A stretch of DNA of 64,000 nt from Pseudomonas aylmerensis (GTDB lineage: Bacteria > Pseudomonadota > Gammaproteobacteria > Pseudomonadales > Pseudomonadaceae). Location of the stretch: NCBI RefSeq assembly GCF_001702265.1, contig NZ_MAUE01000017.1, forward strand, positions 62,001 through 126,000. The letters run 5' to 3'. The notes beneath the pieces are model-generated. The model was not told the DNA's origin and searched no databases. It worked only from the letters and a program-made list of their open reading frames with translations. The translations under genes were made by a program, and so were the position numbers. Shown one piece after another: positions 52,047 to 62,621 of this stretch (its first letter is position 1; each line of letters starts with the position of its first letter).

Positions 52047-52358
52047 GGTTGCACCAAAAGGTAGCGTGTGCCGCGCCCTGCATTCAGGCGTGCACCGTTT
52101 TGGCCAGTGCCTGGGCAGCGCGCACCTGCAGGCGCTGGCTTGCCCGGGAGGGCGGTGCGCAGCTGTCCAGTCATTGACTGACAGATCGCTATCGCCGGCA
52201 AGCCGCCTCCTGCAGCTGATCTTGGGGGCTTGCGGGGCTGCATAGGCTCTGCCTACCCAGTGCCCCGGCTTTTACGAATTGACCCTGACCACCTCCCGCC
52301 ACGACTCTCATCCCATCGATGCAGATCAACTTCTTTTTTTTTGCAGGGCACAGCGACG
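52047..52358. other. Upstream region of ABC-transporter operon
   Basis: This 312-base stretch holds no gene. Two TGCACC sequences (about 52050 and 52093) resemble halves of NtrC-type sites, but no matching second half or good sigma-54 promoter is seen. The region must carry the operon promoter. A T-run at 52332-52342 precedes the start codon's GCAGGG ribosome site. Confidence 0.45.
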
Positions 52359-53876
<1,518 letters not shown>

Positions 53877-53903
53877 TCTCTTTAACGTTCAGGAAACACT
53901 AAA

Positions 53904-54776
53904 ATGATCGAGCAAGCACACATCGAACAATTCCAGCGCGACGGCTTCCTGGTGGTAGAAGGCGTGCTGTCGGCGGACGAAGTGGCCGCGCTGCAGCATG
54001 ACTTCGACCAGTGGGTAGAAGAGAGCCGCAGCCATGACCAGGGCTGGGGCGCCACCGTGGATGGCCGCGCGCGGTTCGACCTGGAGGGCGACCACCGCGC
54101 GGATCATCCCTCGCTGCGCCGGGTGAGTTCGCCTACCGAGATTTCCCCGGTGTACGAGCGCGTGGCGTTGCACTCGCGGATGGCAGCGATTTCCGCGCAG
54201 CTGGTCGGCGCCAGTGGTGCACGGTTTCACCACAGCAAGATCAACTCGAAACTGCCGCACACCGCGACCCAGGTGAAGTGGCACCAGGACTTTCTGTTCA
54301 CGCCGCACAGCAATGACGACATCGTCACGGCCTTGCTGATGGTCAGCGAAGTGACCCCGCAGAACGGCCCGTTGAATGTGATCCCCGGCAGCCACAAAGG
54401 CCCGCTGTGGTCGCACTGGCAGAACCAGCGTTTCACCGGTTCGGTGGACGACGCGGTGGTTGAAGAGCACTGCCAGCAACCGGTCGCCTGCTACGGCCCG
54501 GCCGGTTCCGTGTGCTTTATGCACACGCGGCTGTTGCATGCGTCCAGCCCTAACGAGACCGAACTGCCGCGCACGCTGTTCATCAGTGTCTACGCCGCTG
54601 AAGACGCGCTGCCATTCGGCGAAAACCCGTTGCCCAGCGTTCATGCCGGCCTGCTCGTGGCCGGTGCCGAAAGTGGCCTGGTGCGCTCCACCAGCAACCA
54701 CATGCGCTTGCCGCAGAAGCCTCGCGGCGCGTCGTTCTTCGTGCAACAGGCCGGACAAGATACCGCCACTGCCTAA
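53904..54776 (+). CDS. Phytanoyl-CoA dioxygenase (PhyH)-family Fe(II)/2-oxoglutarate enzyme
   Basis: A 290-residue protein with the metal triad H-x-D plus distal His: VKWHQDFLFTP near residue 125 and FMHTRLLHASSPNETELPRTLF near 205, where the Arg binds 2-oxoglutarate. NVIPGSHKGPLW near 158 is the strand before it. The N-terminal DGFLVVEGVLSADEVAALQ is the usual family start. An AGGAAA site precedes the ATG, 27 bases after the transporter gene. It probably hydroxylates or demethylates the imported compound or an early intermediate. Substrate not determinable. Confidence 0.9.
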   Translation: MIEQAHIEQFQRDGFLVVEGVLSADEVAALQHDFDQWVEESRSHDQGWGATVDGRARFDLEGDHRADHPSLRRVSSPTEISPVYERVALHSRMAAISAQLVGASGARFHHSKINSKLPHTATQVKWHQDFLFTPHSNDDIVTALLMVSEVTPQNGPLNVIPGSHKGPLWSHWQNQRFTGSVDDAVVEEHCQQPVACYGPAGSVCFMHTRLLHASSPNETELPRTLFISVYAAEDALPFGENPLPSVHAGLLVAGAESGLVRSTSNHMRLPQKPRGASFFVQQAGQDTATA

Positions 54777-54806
54777 CCACCCCCCAAGACCTTGCAGGTA
54801 ATGACC

Positions 54807-55637
54807 ATGACAGCGTTTCGTAAAAGTGTTCGCCCCCTTGCCGTGTGCCTGTTGGGTGCTGCGGTTGCGATGACTTCGTTGGCGGCTTCGGCCTTCCAGA
54901 AAGACGGCACGATTGTCGCCGGCTCCGACGTCACGTTCTTTCCCTATGAATACATGGACAACAACAAGCCGGCGGGCTTCGATATCGAGTTCATGGACGG
55001 CCTGGGCAAGGTCATGGGCCGCAAGGTCGAGACCCTCGACACACGCTTTCCCAACTTGATCACCGGCCTGCAGGCCGGGCGTTTCGATGTGACCAACTCG
55101 TCGATGTACATCACGGCGGAGCGGGTCAAGGTCATCGACATGATCCCTTACCTGAAGAGCGGCGAGTCAATCCTGACCCTCAAGGACAGCGCCTTCCAGC
55201 CCAAGACCCCGGAAGAGTTCTGCGGCCACAAGATCGGCTCCATGGGCGCCACCTCGTGGCTGGCGCAGATGAACAAGTTGTCGACGGAGTACTGCGTGGC
55301 CAAGGGCTTGAAGCCGATCCAGATCAGCGAATACAGCACCGACCCGCAGACCACCCAGGCCCTGCTGGCGCACGCGGTTGAAGCGCAGATCACCGACGCC
55401 GCCGTGGCCCGTGGGGTGATCGACAAGTTGGGTAACCGCGTGGTGATTTCGTCCGACACGTTGATCTACCCGGTGCTCAACGGCTTTGGCGTGAAGAAGG
55501 GCAATGACACGGTCAAGCAGGCCTTGCTCGACGGCCTGGCAAAATACCGCGCCACACCTGAGTACGCGGCCTTGCTGAAGAAGTACAACTTCGAAGCACC
55601 GACCGATGCCGACCTCGCGGCGCTGATGCCCAAGTAA
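54807..55637 (+). CDS. Periplasmic amino-acid-type binding protein of ABC transporter
   Basis: A 276-residue solute-binding protein (SBP family 3). The signal peptide ends near residue 33 (LAASA-FQKD). The core begins GTIVAGSDVTFFPYEYMDNNKPAGFDIEFMDGLGKVMG, with GLQAGRFDVTNSSMYITAERV as the domain-1 ligand loop (Asp and Thr/Ser contacts) and an Arg in the RV position. Two Cys (EEFCGHK and STEYCVAK) may form a disulfide. The ATG at 54807 has GCAGGT before it; an ATG two codons earlier and a TTG are less likely. It delivers the substrate to the fused permease-ATPase. Confidence 0.92.
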   Translation: MTAFRKSVRPLAVCLLGAAVAMTSLAASAFQKDGTIVAGSDVTFFPYEYMDNNKPAGFDIEFMDGLGKVMGRKVETLDTRFPNLITGLQAGRFDVTNSSMYITAERVKVIDMIPYLKSGESILTLKDSAFQPKTPEEFCGHKIGSMGATSWLAQMNKLSTEYCVAKGLKPIQISEYSTDPQTTQALLAHAVEAQITDAAVARGVIDKLGNRVVISSDTLIYPVLNGFGVKKGNDTVKQALLDGLAKYRATPEYAALLKKYNFEAPTDADLAALMPK

Positions 55638-55687
55638 CCCAATCACGCGGCCGCCGCTGTGCGGCCGCGTCCTGCGGAGACCGATTC

Positions 55688-56419
55688 ATGGCGTTATCCC
55701 ACGAAGAACAGACGCGCATCGACCTGGCGGCGACCTTTCGCATCATCGCCCACCTGGGCATGCACGAGGCGGTGGCCAACCATTTCAGCGCTGCCGTGTC
55801 GGCCGATGGCAAACAGTTTTTGCTCAACCCGAAGTGGAAGCACTTCTCGCGTATCCGTGCCAGTGACCTGTTGCTGCTGAACGCCGATGACAGCGCCTGC
55901 GCCGATCACCCGAACGTGGACGCCACCGCCTGGTCGATCCACGGGCAGATCCACCGGCTGTTGCCACAAACCCGCGCGGTGCTGCATTTGCACCCGGTGT
56001 ACACCACGGCCGTGGCGTGCCTGGCCACGCCGCACATCCCGCCGATCGACCAGAACACCGCGCGTTATTTCAACCGCGTGGCGGTGGATGAGCTCTACGG
56101 CGGCATGGCCGACACCGAGGCCGAAGGCGCACGCCTGGCCGGGCTGCTCGACGGCAAGCGCCGCCTGCTGATGGGCAACCACGGCGTGATGGTGACGGCG
56201 ACGTCCATCGGCGAGGCCTTCGATGATATCTGGACCCTGGAGCGTGCCTGCCAGATCCTCGTGACGGCCTGGTCCACCGGGCAGCCGCTGCGTGTGCTTT
56301 CCGATGACGTGGCGGAGAAAACCGCGCGCGGTTGGGAAGGGATTGTGGATTTCTCGGTCCGGCATTTTGAAGAAATGAAGCAGTTGATGATCGACACCGA
56401 CCCTTCGGTACTCGATTGA
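55688..56419 (+). CDS. Class II aldolase/adducin family protein
   Basis: A 243-residue protein of the fuculose-aldolase/adducin fold. The Zn ligands are visible: HLHPVYTTAVAC (HxH) near residue 100 and LMGNHGVMVTATS near 160; NHFSAAVSADGKQFLLNPKW near 35 is the substrate loop. The family cleaves or decarboxylates hydroxy acids and sugars. In this operon it probably splits a hydroxylated intermediate made by the dioxygenase. GGAGA precedes the ATG; the next gene starts ten bases after the stop. Confidence 0.88.
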   Translation: MALSHEEQTRIDLAATFRIIAHLGMHEAVANHFSAAVSADGKQFLLNPKWKHFSRIRASDLLLLNADDSACADHPNVDATAWSIHGQIHRLLPQTRAVLHLHPVYTTAVACLATPHIPPIDQNTARYFNRVAVDELYGGMADTEAEGARLAGLLDGKRRLLMGNHGVMVTATSIGEAFDDIWTLERACQILVTAWSTGQPLRVLSDDVAEKTARGWEGIVDFSVRHFEEMKQLMIDTDPSVLD

Positions 56420-56429
56420 GGAGCACGCC

Positions 56430-57104
56430 ATGACTTTTTCCGTTGTCGCTCGGTGTGCCGAGACCGGCCAGCTGGGTATTGCGATCAGCTCTTCGAGCAT
56501 TGCCGTGGGCGCCCGTTGCCCCTGGCTGCGTCCAGGCGTTGGCGCGGTGGCGTCGCAGAACATCACGCTGCCGAGCCTGGGGCCGCAACTGCTGGATTTG
56601 CTCGAGCAGGGCCTGGCGCCGAGTGAGGCGCTGGCGACCTTGGTGGAACAGGATCACAGCCACTATCGTCAGGTCACCGTGATTGATAGCCAGGGGCGCA
56701 CCGCGCATTTCAGCGGGGCGCAGACCCTCGGGATTCATCACGCGTTGAGCGGCGAACAGTGCGTAGCGGCGGGCAATATGTTGGCCGACGCCGGGGTGAT
56801 TGCGGCGATGGTGCGCGCGTTCGAGATGGCCACGGGGCCGCTCGCCGAGCGTTTGCTGGCGGCGATGCAGGCCGGCCAGGCCGAAGGCGGCGAAGCGGGG
56901 CCAGTGCATTCGGCGGCGTTGGTGGTGGTCGACGACTTGCTGTGGCCGATCGTCAACCTGCGCGTCGACTGGGCCGATGAGGACCCGATCGGCGCGCTCG
57001 ATCAACTCTGGCAAGCCTATCGCCCGCAACTGCAGGCCTACATCGACCGTGCCCTCAACCCGCAGATCGCACCGGGCTATGCCGTGCCGGGAGATGAGCG
57101 TTGA
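56430..57104 (+). CDS. DUF1028 family protein
   Basis: A 224-residue protein with the DUF1028 N terminus TFSVVARCAETGQLGIAISS and later GARCPWLRPGVGAVASQN, which resembles the Ntn-hydrolase fold. GNMLADAGVIAAMVRAFEMA and NLRVDWADEDPIGALDQLW are the usual second half. The family is seen with amidases and peptidases and is thought to act on peptide-like bonds, but no activity is firmly known. It overlaps the deacylase gene by four bases, suggesting that the two work together. Confidence 0.87.
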   Translation: MTFSVVARCAETGQLGIAISSSSIAVGARCPWLRPGVGAVASQNITLPSLGPQLLDLLEQGLAPSEALATLVEQDHSHYRQVTVIDSQGRTAHFSGAQTLGIHHALSGEQCVAAGNMLADAGVIAAMVRAFEMATGPLAERLLAAMQAGQAEGGEAGPVHSAALVVVDDLLWPIVNLRVDWADEDPIGALDQLWQAYRPQLQAYIDRALNPQIAPGYAVPGDER

Positions 57105-58252
57105 ACACAAGCCGCGACCTGCTGGCGCAACTGGTGCGCTTTGATACCACCAGCCGCGAATCCAACCTGGCGTTGATCGACTTTGTGCGCACCTATCTGC
57201 AGGACCACGGCGTGGCTTGCGAGCTGGTCTACAACGCGCACAAGAGCAAGGCCAACCTGCTGGCGACCATCGGTCCGGCCGAGGTGCCTGGCGTGGTGTT
57301 GTCCGGGCATACCGACGTGGTGCCGGTGGACGGGCAGCGCTGGACGGTGGCGCCGTTTGAACTGACGGAAAAACACGGCCGGTTGTACGGGCGCGGCACT
57401 GCCGATATGAAGGGCTATATCGCTTGCGTACTGGCCTGTGTGCCGGCGCTGGTGAAGGCGCCGTTGCGCATGCCGGTGCATATCGCACTGTCGTACGACG
57501 AAGAGGTGGGCTGCCTGGGTGTGCGCGCGTTGATCGAGCGGTTCCATGGGCAGGCGGTCAAGCCGTTGCTGTGCGTGATCGGCGAACCTACCGAGCTCAA
57601 GCCGGTGCTCGGCCACAAAGGCAAGCTGGCAGTGCGCTGCGAAGTGCACGGCGTGGCCTGCCATTCGGCGTATGCACCGTCGGGTGTGAATGCCATCGAA
57701 TATGCCGCGCAACTGATCAGCGAGCTGGTGCGACTCGGTGAAACGCTCAAGGCGCCGACGTTGCTCGACGAGCGTTTTGATCCGCCGTTTTCCACGGTGC
57801 AGACCGGCGTGATCGGCGGCGGCAAGGCGCTGAATATCGTCCCGCAAAACTGCACGTTCGACTTTGAAGTGCGCTCGCTGCCGGTCCAGGATCCCCGGCA
57901 GGTGGCGCAGCAACTGCGTGATTACGCCGAGCACACCTTGCTGCCGGCGATGCAGGCAGTGAGCGCGCACTGCGCGATTGAGTTCAGTGAATTGTCCAGC
58001 TACCCAGGGTTGGCCACCTCGCCGCAAAGCCAGGCAGCGGAGTGGGTCGCGCAGTTTTGCGGCTCCCGGGATTACGGCACCGTGGCCTTCGGGACTGAAG
58101 GCGGGCTGTTTGACCAAGCCGGCATCCCGACAGTGGTATGCGGCCCCGGCAGCATGGAGCAGGGGCATAAGCCGGATGAATTCATCAGCCTGGAACAGCT
58201 GAATGCCTGCGACCGAATGCTGGAACGGGTGCTCGCGTTCGTGAGCCGATAA
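57101..58252 (+). CDS. ArgE/acetylornithine-deacetylase-like M20 metallohydrolase
   Basis: A 383-residue enzyme that removes acyl groups from N-acyl amino acids. Metal ligands and catalytic acids are all visible: VLSGHTDVVPVDG near residue 66, GRGTADMKGY near 100, SYDEEVGCLG near 132, GEPTELKP near 160, and EQGHKPDEF near 355. It starts with TTG at 57101 overlapping the DUF1028 stop, since the only nearby ATG is out of frame. ArgE homologues in uptake operons often deacylate the imported compound. It is the last gene of the unit, so the pathway substrate is likely an N-acylated amino acid or opine-like molecule. Confidence 0.9.
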   Translation: MNTSRDLLAQLVRFDTTSRESNLALIDFVRTYLQDHGVACELVYNAHKSKANLLATIGPAEVPGVVLSGHTDVVPVDGQRWTVAPFELTEKHGRLYGRGTADMKGYIACVLACVPALVKAPLRMPVHIALSYDEEVGCLGVRALIERFHGQAVKPLLCVIGEPTELKPVLGHKGKLAVRCEVHGVACHSAYAPSGVNAIEYAAQLISELVRLGETLKAPTLLDERFDPPFSTVQTGVIGGGKALNIVPQNCTFDFEVRSLPVQDPRQVAQQLRDYAEHTLLPAMQAVSAHCAIEFSELSSYPGLATSPQSQAAEWVAQFCGSRDYGTVAFGTEGGLFDQAGIPTVVCGPGSMEQGHKPDEFISLEQLNACDRMLERVLAFVSR

Positions 58253-58269
58253 ACCCCTCTCAAGCCATG

Positions 58270-58968
58270 TGCTCATCAAACTGTGGGAGCAGGCAAGCCC
58301 GCTCCCACAGAGGCCTCAGGGCATGGCTCAGGCCCCCAGGCATATGGAGCTCCCACAGAGGCCTCAAGGTATAGCTCAGGCCCCCGGGCATATGGAGATC
58401 AAATGTGGGAGCTGGCTTGCCTGCGAAGGCGGTGTGTCAGTCGACGAATTAGTTAACTGACCCACCGCCTTCGCGAGCAAGCCCGCTCCCACAGGGGGAT
58501 CCTGGTATGACTCGGGATCCCGGGTGTATGGAGCTCAAATGTGGGAGCTGGCTTGCCTGCGAAAACGGTGGGTCAGTCGACGAATTGGTTAACTGACCCA
58601 CCGCCTTCGCGAGCAAGCCCGCTCCCACAGGGGGATCCTGGTATGACTCGAGATCCCGGGTGTATGGAGATCAAATGTGGGAGCTGGCTTGCCTGCGAAG
58701 GCGGTGTGTCAGTCGACGGATTGGTTAACTGACCCACCGCCTTCGCGGGCAAGCCCGCTCCCACAGGGGGATCCTGGTATGACTCGGGATCCCGGGTGTA
58801 TGGAGATCAAATGTGGGAGCTGGCTTGCCTGCGAAGGCGGTGTGTCAGTCGACGAATTGGTTAACTGACCCACCGCCTTCGCGAGCAAGCCCGCTCCCAC
58901 AGAGGCCTCAAGGTATAGCTCAGGCCCCCGGGCATATGGAGATCAAATGTGGGAGCTGGCTGGTGATT
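58270..58968. repeat. REPIN tandem array, exact 136-base period
   Basis: Five copies of the element starting AAATGTGGGAGCTGGCTTGC lie at 58401, 58537, 58673, 58809 and 58945, all 136 bases apart. Each unit is a pair of inverted REP sequences (GTGGGAGC...GCTCCCAC) around GTCAGTCGACGAATTGGTTAACTGAC-type sequence and a GGGGGATCCTGGTATGAC spacer; the last copy is cut short by the SfnB-like gene end. A partial element with GGCAAGCCCGCTCCCAC lies at 58279-58310. No gene is present; the 60-residue frames are repeat translations. Confidence 0.92.
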
Positions 58969-60213
58969 TCATCCAGCCTTGGCCACGCCCACTCGCCACT
59001 GCGCCGGGGGCAGGGTTCCGTTTACCAGGTAATTTCCCACGATCCGTGATTTGTAGACGCGCGGGTTGTGGTTGGCCAATGTGCGCGCGTTGCGCCATAG
59101 CCGGTCCAGTGCCTTGTTGCTGGCGGTGGCGCTGGCGCCCAGGGCGTCGAATAGCGCGGTGGTCGCTGCGAGTGTGGCATCCACCACAGGGTTGACGGCC
59201 AGGCACACTTCCAGCTCGGCGAGTGCCACCTGTGGGTCGTCGTCATGCACGGGCTGGTCGTGGGCAATCACATACTGCGCGGTGTGCTCCAGGCGCTGCG
59301 CCGCCTGTTGGGCGATGGCCTGGGCGGCGTAGGCCTGGCTGGCGACTTCGCCGATCACTTGCAGCAATTGCACATCCTGGCCGGCGACATCGGCATTGCC
59401 CGTGGTGAAAGTGCGGGCGCGTTGGCTGAGTTCTTCGGCGCCACTCAAGGCCGCGCGGCGGGCGATGCCGGCGAGGGTGCTGAGGTGATAAAGCTGGAAA
59501 AACGACTGCCCATGGCCAAAGCGCTGTTGCGTGGGACGCGCCTCATTGTCCAGCACCGGCGCGCTGTCGAAGATGCAGGTGCCGCTGGCGGTGAGGCGTT
59601 GGCCGAAGCCGTTCCAGTCATCGACGACCTGCACGCCGGCAGCCTTGAGGTCGACAACCACGCTGTAGGTCGTGCCGTCTTCGCCGGTTGCAATCGTGTT
59701 GATCAAGTCACTGTAGAGCGCGCCCGTGGTGTAGAACTTGCGACCGCTGATGCGCAAGGTGCCGCTTGCGTCGCGGTGCAGACGGGTTTCGAAATCGCCA
59801 CGGGTCTGGTTGCCGACTTCGGTGCTGCCGGGAGAGAGCAGCGCGCCCTCGCCGAGACGGTCGAGCCACTTGGCGCGCCAGGCGGGGTCTTTGGCGCTGA
59901 GTACATCTTCGCAAAAACCAAAATGCCCCCGCAGGGCCTGGGTGATGTTGGAGTCGGCGGCAGACAGTTCGGTGAGCACGGCGAGCAGCTCAACCAGGGT
60001 CGCGCCGTGACCGCCATGGCTTGGCGGCAGGCGCCAGCGCGGCAGGCCCAGGGCGGTGAGTTGCTGGATCACACCGGACAGGCTGGCACGCGTCTGATCG
60101 TGCTCGGCCGCCTGCGCGAGGATGTGGGCGAAGAGTGGGCGCAACGGTGCGGCCAATTGTTCGTAGCGGGCAGACGGCGGTGCGCCCCAGATAGGCAAGG
60201 CAGAATTGGACAT
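58969..60213 (-). CDS. SfnB/DszC-like flavin-dependent oxidoreductase (acyl-CoA dehydrogenase fold)
   Basis: A 414-residue protein of the acyl-CoA-dehydrogenase fold. LGLPRWRLPPSHGGHGATLV near residue 62, LLSPGSTEVGNQTRGDFETR near 130, SGRKFYTTGALYSDL and the C-terminal NHNPRVYKSRIVGNYLVNG match the sulfur-acquisition monooxygenases SfnB/DszC rather than fatty-acid enzymes. Such proteins use reduced flavin and oxygen to oxidise organosulfur compounds. The ATG at 60213 has AGGTCAACCC before it. It is alone here, without a flavin-reductase gene, and converges on the REPIN array. Confidence 0.85.
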   Translation of the reverse strand: MSNSALPIWGAPPSARYEQLAAPLRPLFAHILAQAAEHDQTRASLSGVIQQLTALGLPRWRLPPSHGGHGATLVELLAVLTELSAADSNITQALRGHFGFCEDVLSAKDPAWRAKWLDRLGEGALLSPGSTEVGNQTRGDFETRLHRDASGTLRISGRKFYTTGALYSDLINTIATGEDGTTYSVVVDLKAAGVQVVDDWNGFGQRLTASGTCIFDSAPVLDNEARPTQQRFGHGQSFFQLYHLSTLAGIARRAALSGAEELSQRARTFTTGNADVAGQDVQLLQVIGEVASQAYAAQAIAQQAAQRLEHTAQYVIAHDQPVHDDDPQVALAELEVCLAVNPVVDATLAATTALFDALGASATASNKALDRLWRNARTLANHNPRVYKSRIVGNYLVNGTLPPAQWRVGVAKAG

Positions 60214-60509
60214 GGGTTGACCTGGCGGTGCCTGCGCGTGGACGCGTCGGGCTGGAAAAAAAGAGTCAGAAGCACGGGGCCAGTGGTCTGGTGACGCCAC
60301 CCTAACCCAGCGGTGACGAGGTTTTTAATACGAAAAATTGCTATCGAACTGCGGGCTGGTTCTATCGGCGCGACGGGAAACAAGCACTCACAGAATCGCC
60401 CGGCCCCATGTACCGGGCGTGAACTAGGATTTTTTCTTCGGGGAGCTCTGCGCAGCTTGAAAAATCACTAGCATCGGCAGGGAGTAGCCAGTAGGCTACA
60501 TGTGAATCT
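60214..60509. other. Divergent promoter region of SfnB-like and toxin genes
   Basis: These 296 bases contain two promoters and no gene. An AT-rich stretch (TTTTTAATACGAAAAATTG) near 60325 is a candidate promoter for the SfnB-like gene. AAAATCACTAGCATCGGCAGGGAGTAGCC near 60460 precedes the toxin gene. No clear operator for the antitoxin could be picked out by eye. Confidence 0.4.
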
Positions 60510-60809
60510 GTGACCAACATAATCGGCAGGACGCCAGAGTTTGATACATGGCTGGATGGAATGAGGGACGTTTGTGGAAAAGTGGCGGTTCTGACTCGGT
60601 TGGATCGCGCCGAAGACAACAATTTTGGCGATTGCGAGCCTGCCGGTAACGGCCTCAGTGAAATGCGTATTTTTGTCGGGCCCGGCTACCGGATCTACTT
60701 TGTCCGCACGGGCATCACTGCCTACTTGATGCTGTGGGGCAGTGACAAACCCGACCAGCAAAGAGGCATCAAGCGCGCCAAAGAGATTCTGGATGCCCTG
60801 AGAGGTTAA
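60510..60809 (+). CDS. HigB/RelE-type toxin (Gp49-like)
   Basis: A 99-residue protein of the RelE/HigB mRNA-interferase group: TPEFDTWLDGMRD at the N terminus, RLDRAEDNNFGDCEPAGNGLSEMRIFVGPGYRIYFVR in the middle and ILLWGSDKPDQ-like ending (LMLWGSDKPDQQRGIKRAKEI). The Arg, Tyr and Lys positions near the end are the expected catalytic ones. The start is GTG at 60510. It precedes its antitoxin by four bases, the HigBA order. It likely cuts mRNA when freed. Confidence 0.92.
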   Translation: MTNIIGRTPEFDTWLDGMRDVCGKVAVLTRLDRAEDNNFGDCEPAGNGLSEMRIFVGPGYRIYFVRTGITAYLMLWGSDKPDQQRGIKRAKEILDALRG

Positions 60810-60813
60810 CCAA

Positions 60814-61167
60814 ATGAGCAATTCGACATTCAAGCCAGAGGACATGCCGATCCTCGATCTGGATACCTCCGGTACCCAGGTCTATGAAGCTTCGCGCTTC
60901 CTCGACAGCCCTGAAATCATCAGTGCTTACCTTGCACAAAGCATGAAGTCGCAAGACCCGCAGATCCTCATGAAGGCGCTTGCCGAGGTCGCCAAGGCAC
61001 AAGGTGTGAACAAGGTGGCCGCGGCGGCGGGAGTGAATCGCGAGAGTCTGTACAAGACGCTCAAGGGCGGGTCTAAAACGCGCTATGAGACCGTGCAGAA
61101 ACTGATGCTGGCGTTAGGCGTGGAGCTGACGGTGCAGCCGATCAAGCGAACCCACTCGGCGAAGTGA
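60814..61167 (+). CDS. HigA-type antitoxin with HTH domain
   Basis: A 117-residue antitoxin of the 'addiction module antidote' group. The C-terminal HTH covers residues 60-105 (VNKVAAAAGVNRESLYKTLKGGSKTRYETVQKLMLALG). The N-terminal half (RFLDSPEIISAYLAQSMKSQ) contacts the toxin. It follows the toxin gene by four bases and would neutralise it and repress the operon. Confidence 0.92.
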   Translation: MSNSTFKPEDMPILDLDTSGTQVYEASRFLDSPEIISAYLAQSMKSQDPQILMKALAEVAKAQGVNKVAAAAGVNRESLYKTLKGGSKTRYETVQKLMLALGVELTVQPIKRTHSAK

Positions 61168-61179
61168 CCACGATCACCG

Positions 61180-61258
61180 GTGGGAGCTGGCTTGCCTGCG
61201 ATGGCGATGGGGCAGGCCACCTCAGAGTTGCTATCGCAGGCAAGCCCGCTCCTGCATT
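61180..61258. repeat. Single REPIN element
   Basis: GTGGGAGCTGGCTTGCCTGC at 61181 and GCAGGCAAGCCCGCTCCTGC at the other end form an inverted REP pair about 76 bases long, the same family as the 58.4-58.9 kb array but with a different interior. It lies between convergent antitoxin and glucarate dehydratase genes. Confidence 0.85.
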
Positions 61259-61276
61259 GAGCGGGCGTGTGAGTGC

Positions 61277-62602
61277 CTAGCGCACCAGGCACGGTTGCTT
61301 GTTGTTGAAGCTCCAGCCCGGGATCAGGAACTGCATCGCCACGCTGTCATCGCGCGCGCCGAGGCCCATGCCTTTGTAGACTTCATGGGCCTTGGCCACG
61401 GCGTCCATGTCGATGTCCACGCCCAGGCCGGGCTTGGCGGGCACCTTCACGTAGCCCCCTTCGATTTTCAATGGCTCGTGGGTCAGGCGCTGGCCGTCCT
61501 GCCAGATCCAGTGGGTGTCGATGGCGGTGATGTCGCCCGGTGCGGCGGCGGCCACCTGGGTGAACATCGCCAGGGAAATATCGAAGTGGTTGTTGGAATG
61601 CGAGCCCCAGGTCAGGCCCCACTCGTTGCACATCTGCGCGACACGCACCGAGCCCTGCATGGTCCAGAAGTGCGGGTCGGCCAGCGGGATGTCCACCGAT
61701 TGCAGCTGGATCGCGTGGCCCATTTCGCGCCAGTCGGTGGCGATCATGTTGGTGGCGGTCTTGAGGCCGGTGGCGCGGCGGAATTCGGCCATGACTTCGC
61801 GGCCCGAGTAACCGTTTTCGGCACCGCATGGGTCTTCGGCGTAGGCGAGCACGTGGTGCTGGTCGCGGCACAGGCGGATGGCTTCTTTCAATGACCACGC
61901 GCCATTCGGGTCGAGGGTGATGCGTGCGTCGGGGAAGCGCTCGGCCAGTGCGGTGACGGCTTCGATTTCTGCGTCACCGCTCAACACGCCGCCCTTGAGC
62001 TTGAAATCATTGAAGCCGTACTTGGCTTTGGCGGCTTCGGCCAGGCGGACTACGGCCTCCGCCGTCAGGGCTGTTTCGTGACGCAGGCGGAACCAGTCAT
62101 CATCGGCCTCCGCCTCGTTGCGATATGCCAGGGTCGTTGCGTTGCGGTCGCCGATATAAAACAGGTAGCCGAGCATTTTCACCGCATCACGTTGCTGCCC
62201 TTCGCCGAGCAAGGCGGCCACCGGCACTTCCAGGAATTGACCCAGCAGGTCGAGCAGCGCCGCTTCCATCGCCGTGACCGCGTGGATGGTGATGCGCAGG
62301 TCGAACGTCTGCAGGCCGCGACCGCCCGCGTCGCGTGAGGCAAAGGTGCTGCGCATCTGGTTGAGGATGCGCTGGTACTGCCCGATCGGTTGGCCGATCA
62401 CCAGGCTGCGCGCGTCCTCCAGGGTTTCGCGAATACGTTCGCCTCCGGGCACTTCGCCCACGCCGGTGCGGCCGCTGCTGTCCTTGAGGATGACGATATT
62501 GCGCGTGAAGTAAGGCCCGTGGGCGCCGCTCAGGTTGAGCAGCATGCTGTCGTGGCCGGCCACGGGGATGACTTGGAAGTGGGTGACTACTGGGGTATTC
62601 AT
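61277..62602 (-). CDS. gudD: Glucarate dehydratase
   Basis: A 441-residue enolase-superfamily enzyme that dehydrates D-glucarate to 5-keto-4-deoxyglucarate. Active-site landmarks are FNDFKLKGG (Lys base) near residue 205, [12 protein letters not shown] (Asp ligand) near 235, [18 protein letters not shown] (Glu ligand) near 260, TNMIATDW near 290 and the His base in [13 protein letters not shown] near 340. GudD-typical [18 protein letters not shown] is at about 100. The ATG at 62602 with CAGGAAC before it gives the right N terminus; the longer frame lies over the transporter gene end. It is cotranscribed with the transporter 19 bases upstream. Confidence 0.96.
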   Translation of the reverse strand: MNTPVVTHFQVIPVAGHDSMLLNLSGAHGPYFTRNIVILKDSSGRTGVGEVPGGERIRETLEDARSLVIGQPIGQYQRILNQMRSTFASRDAGGRGLQTFDLRITIHAVTAMEAALLDLLGQFLEVPVAALLGEGQQRDAVKMLGYLFYIGDRNATTLAYRNEAEADDDWFRLRHETALTAEAVVRLAEAAKAKYGFNDFKLKGGVLSGDAEIEAVTALAERFPDARITLDPNGAWSLKEAIRLCRDQHHVLAYAEDPCGAENGYSGREVMAEFRRATGLKTATNMIATDWREMGHAIQLQSVDIPLADPHFWTMQGSVRVAQMCNEWGLTWGSHSNNHFDISLAMFTQVAAAAPGDITAIDTHWIWQDGQRLTHEPLKIEGGYVKVPAKPGLGVDIDMDAVAKAHEVYKGMGLGARDDSVAMQFLIPGWSFNNKQPCLVR

Positions 62603-62621
62603 GGCACGTTCCTGGATAAGG

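Noticed and set aside
52047-52358. Sigma-54 promoter and NtrC sites before the ABC operon
   Set aside because: Only TGCACC half-sites are seen and the best GG-N10-GC match lacks the flanking consensus, so no site is claimed.
58541-59049. Series of 63-residue frames in the REPIN array
   Set aside because: They recur at 136-base steps with the same peptide, which marks them as repeat translations.
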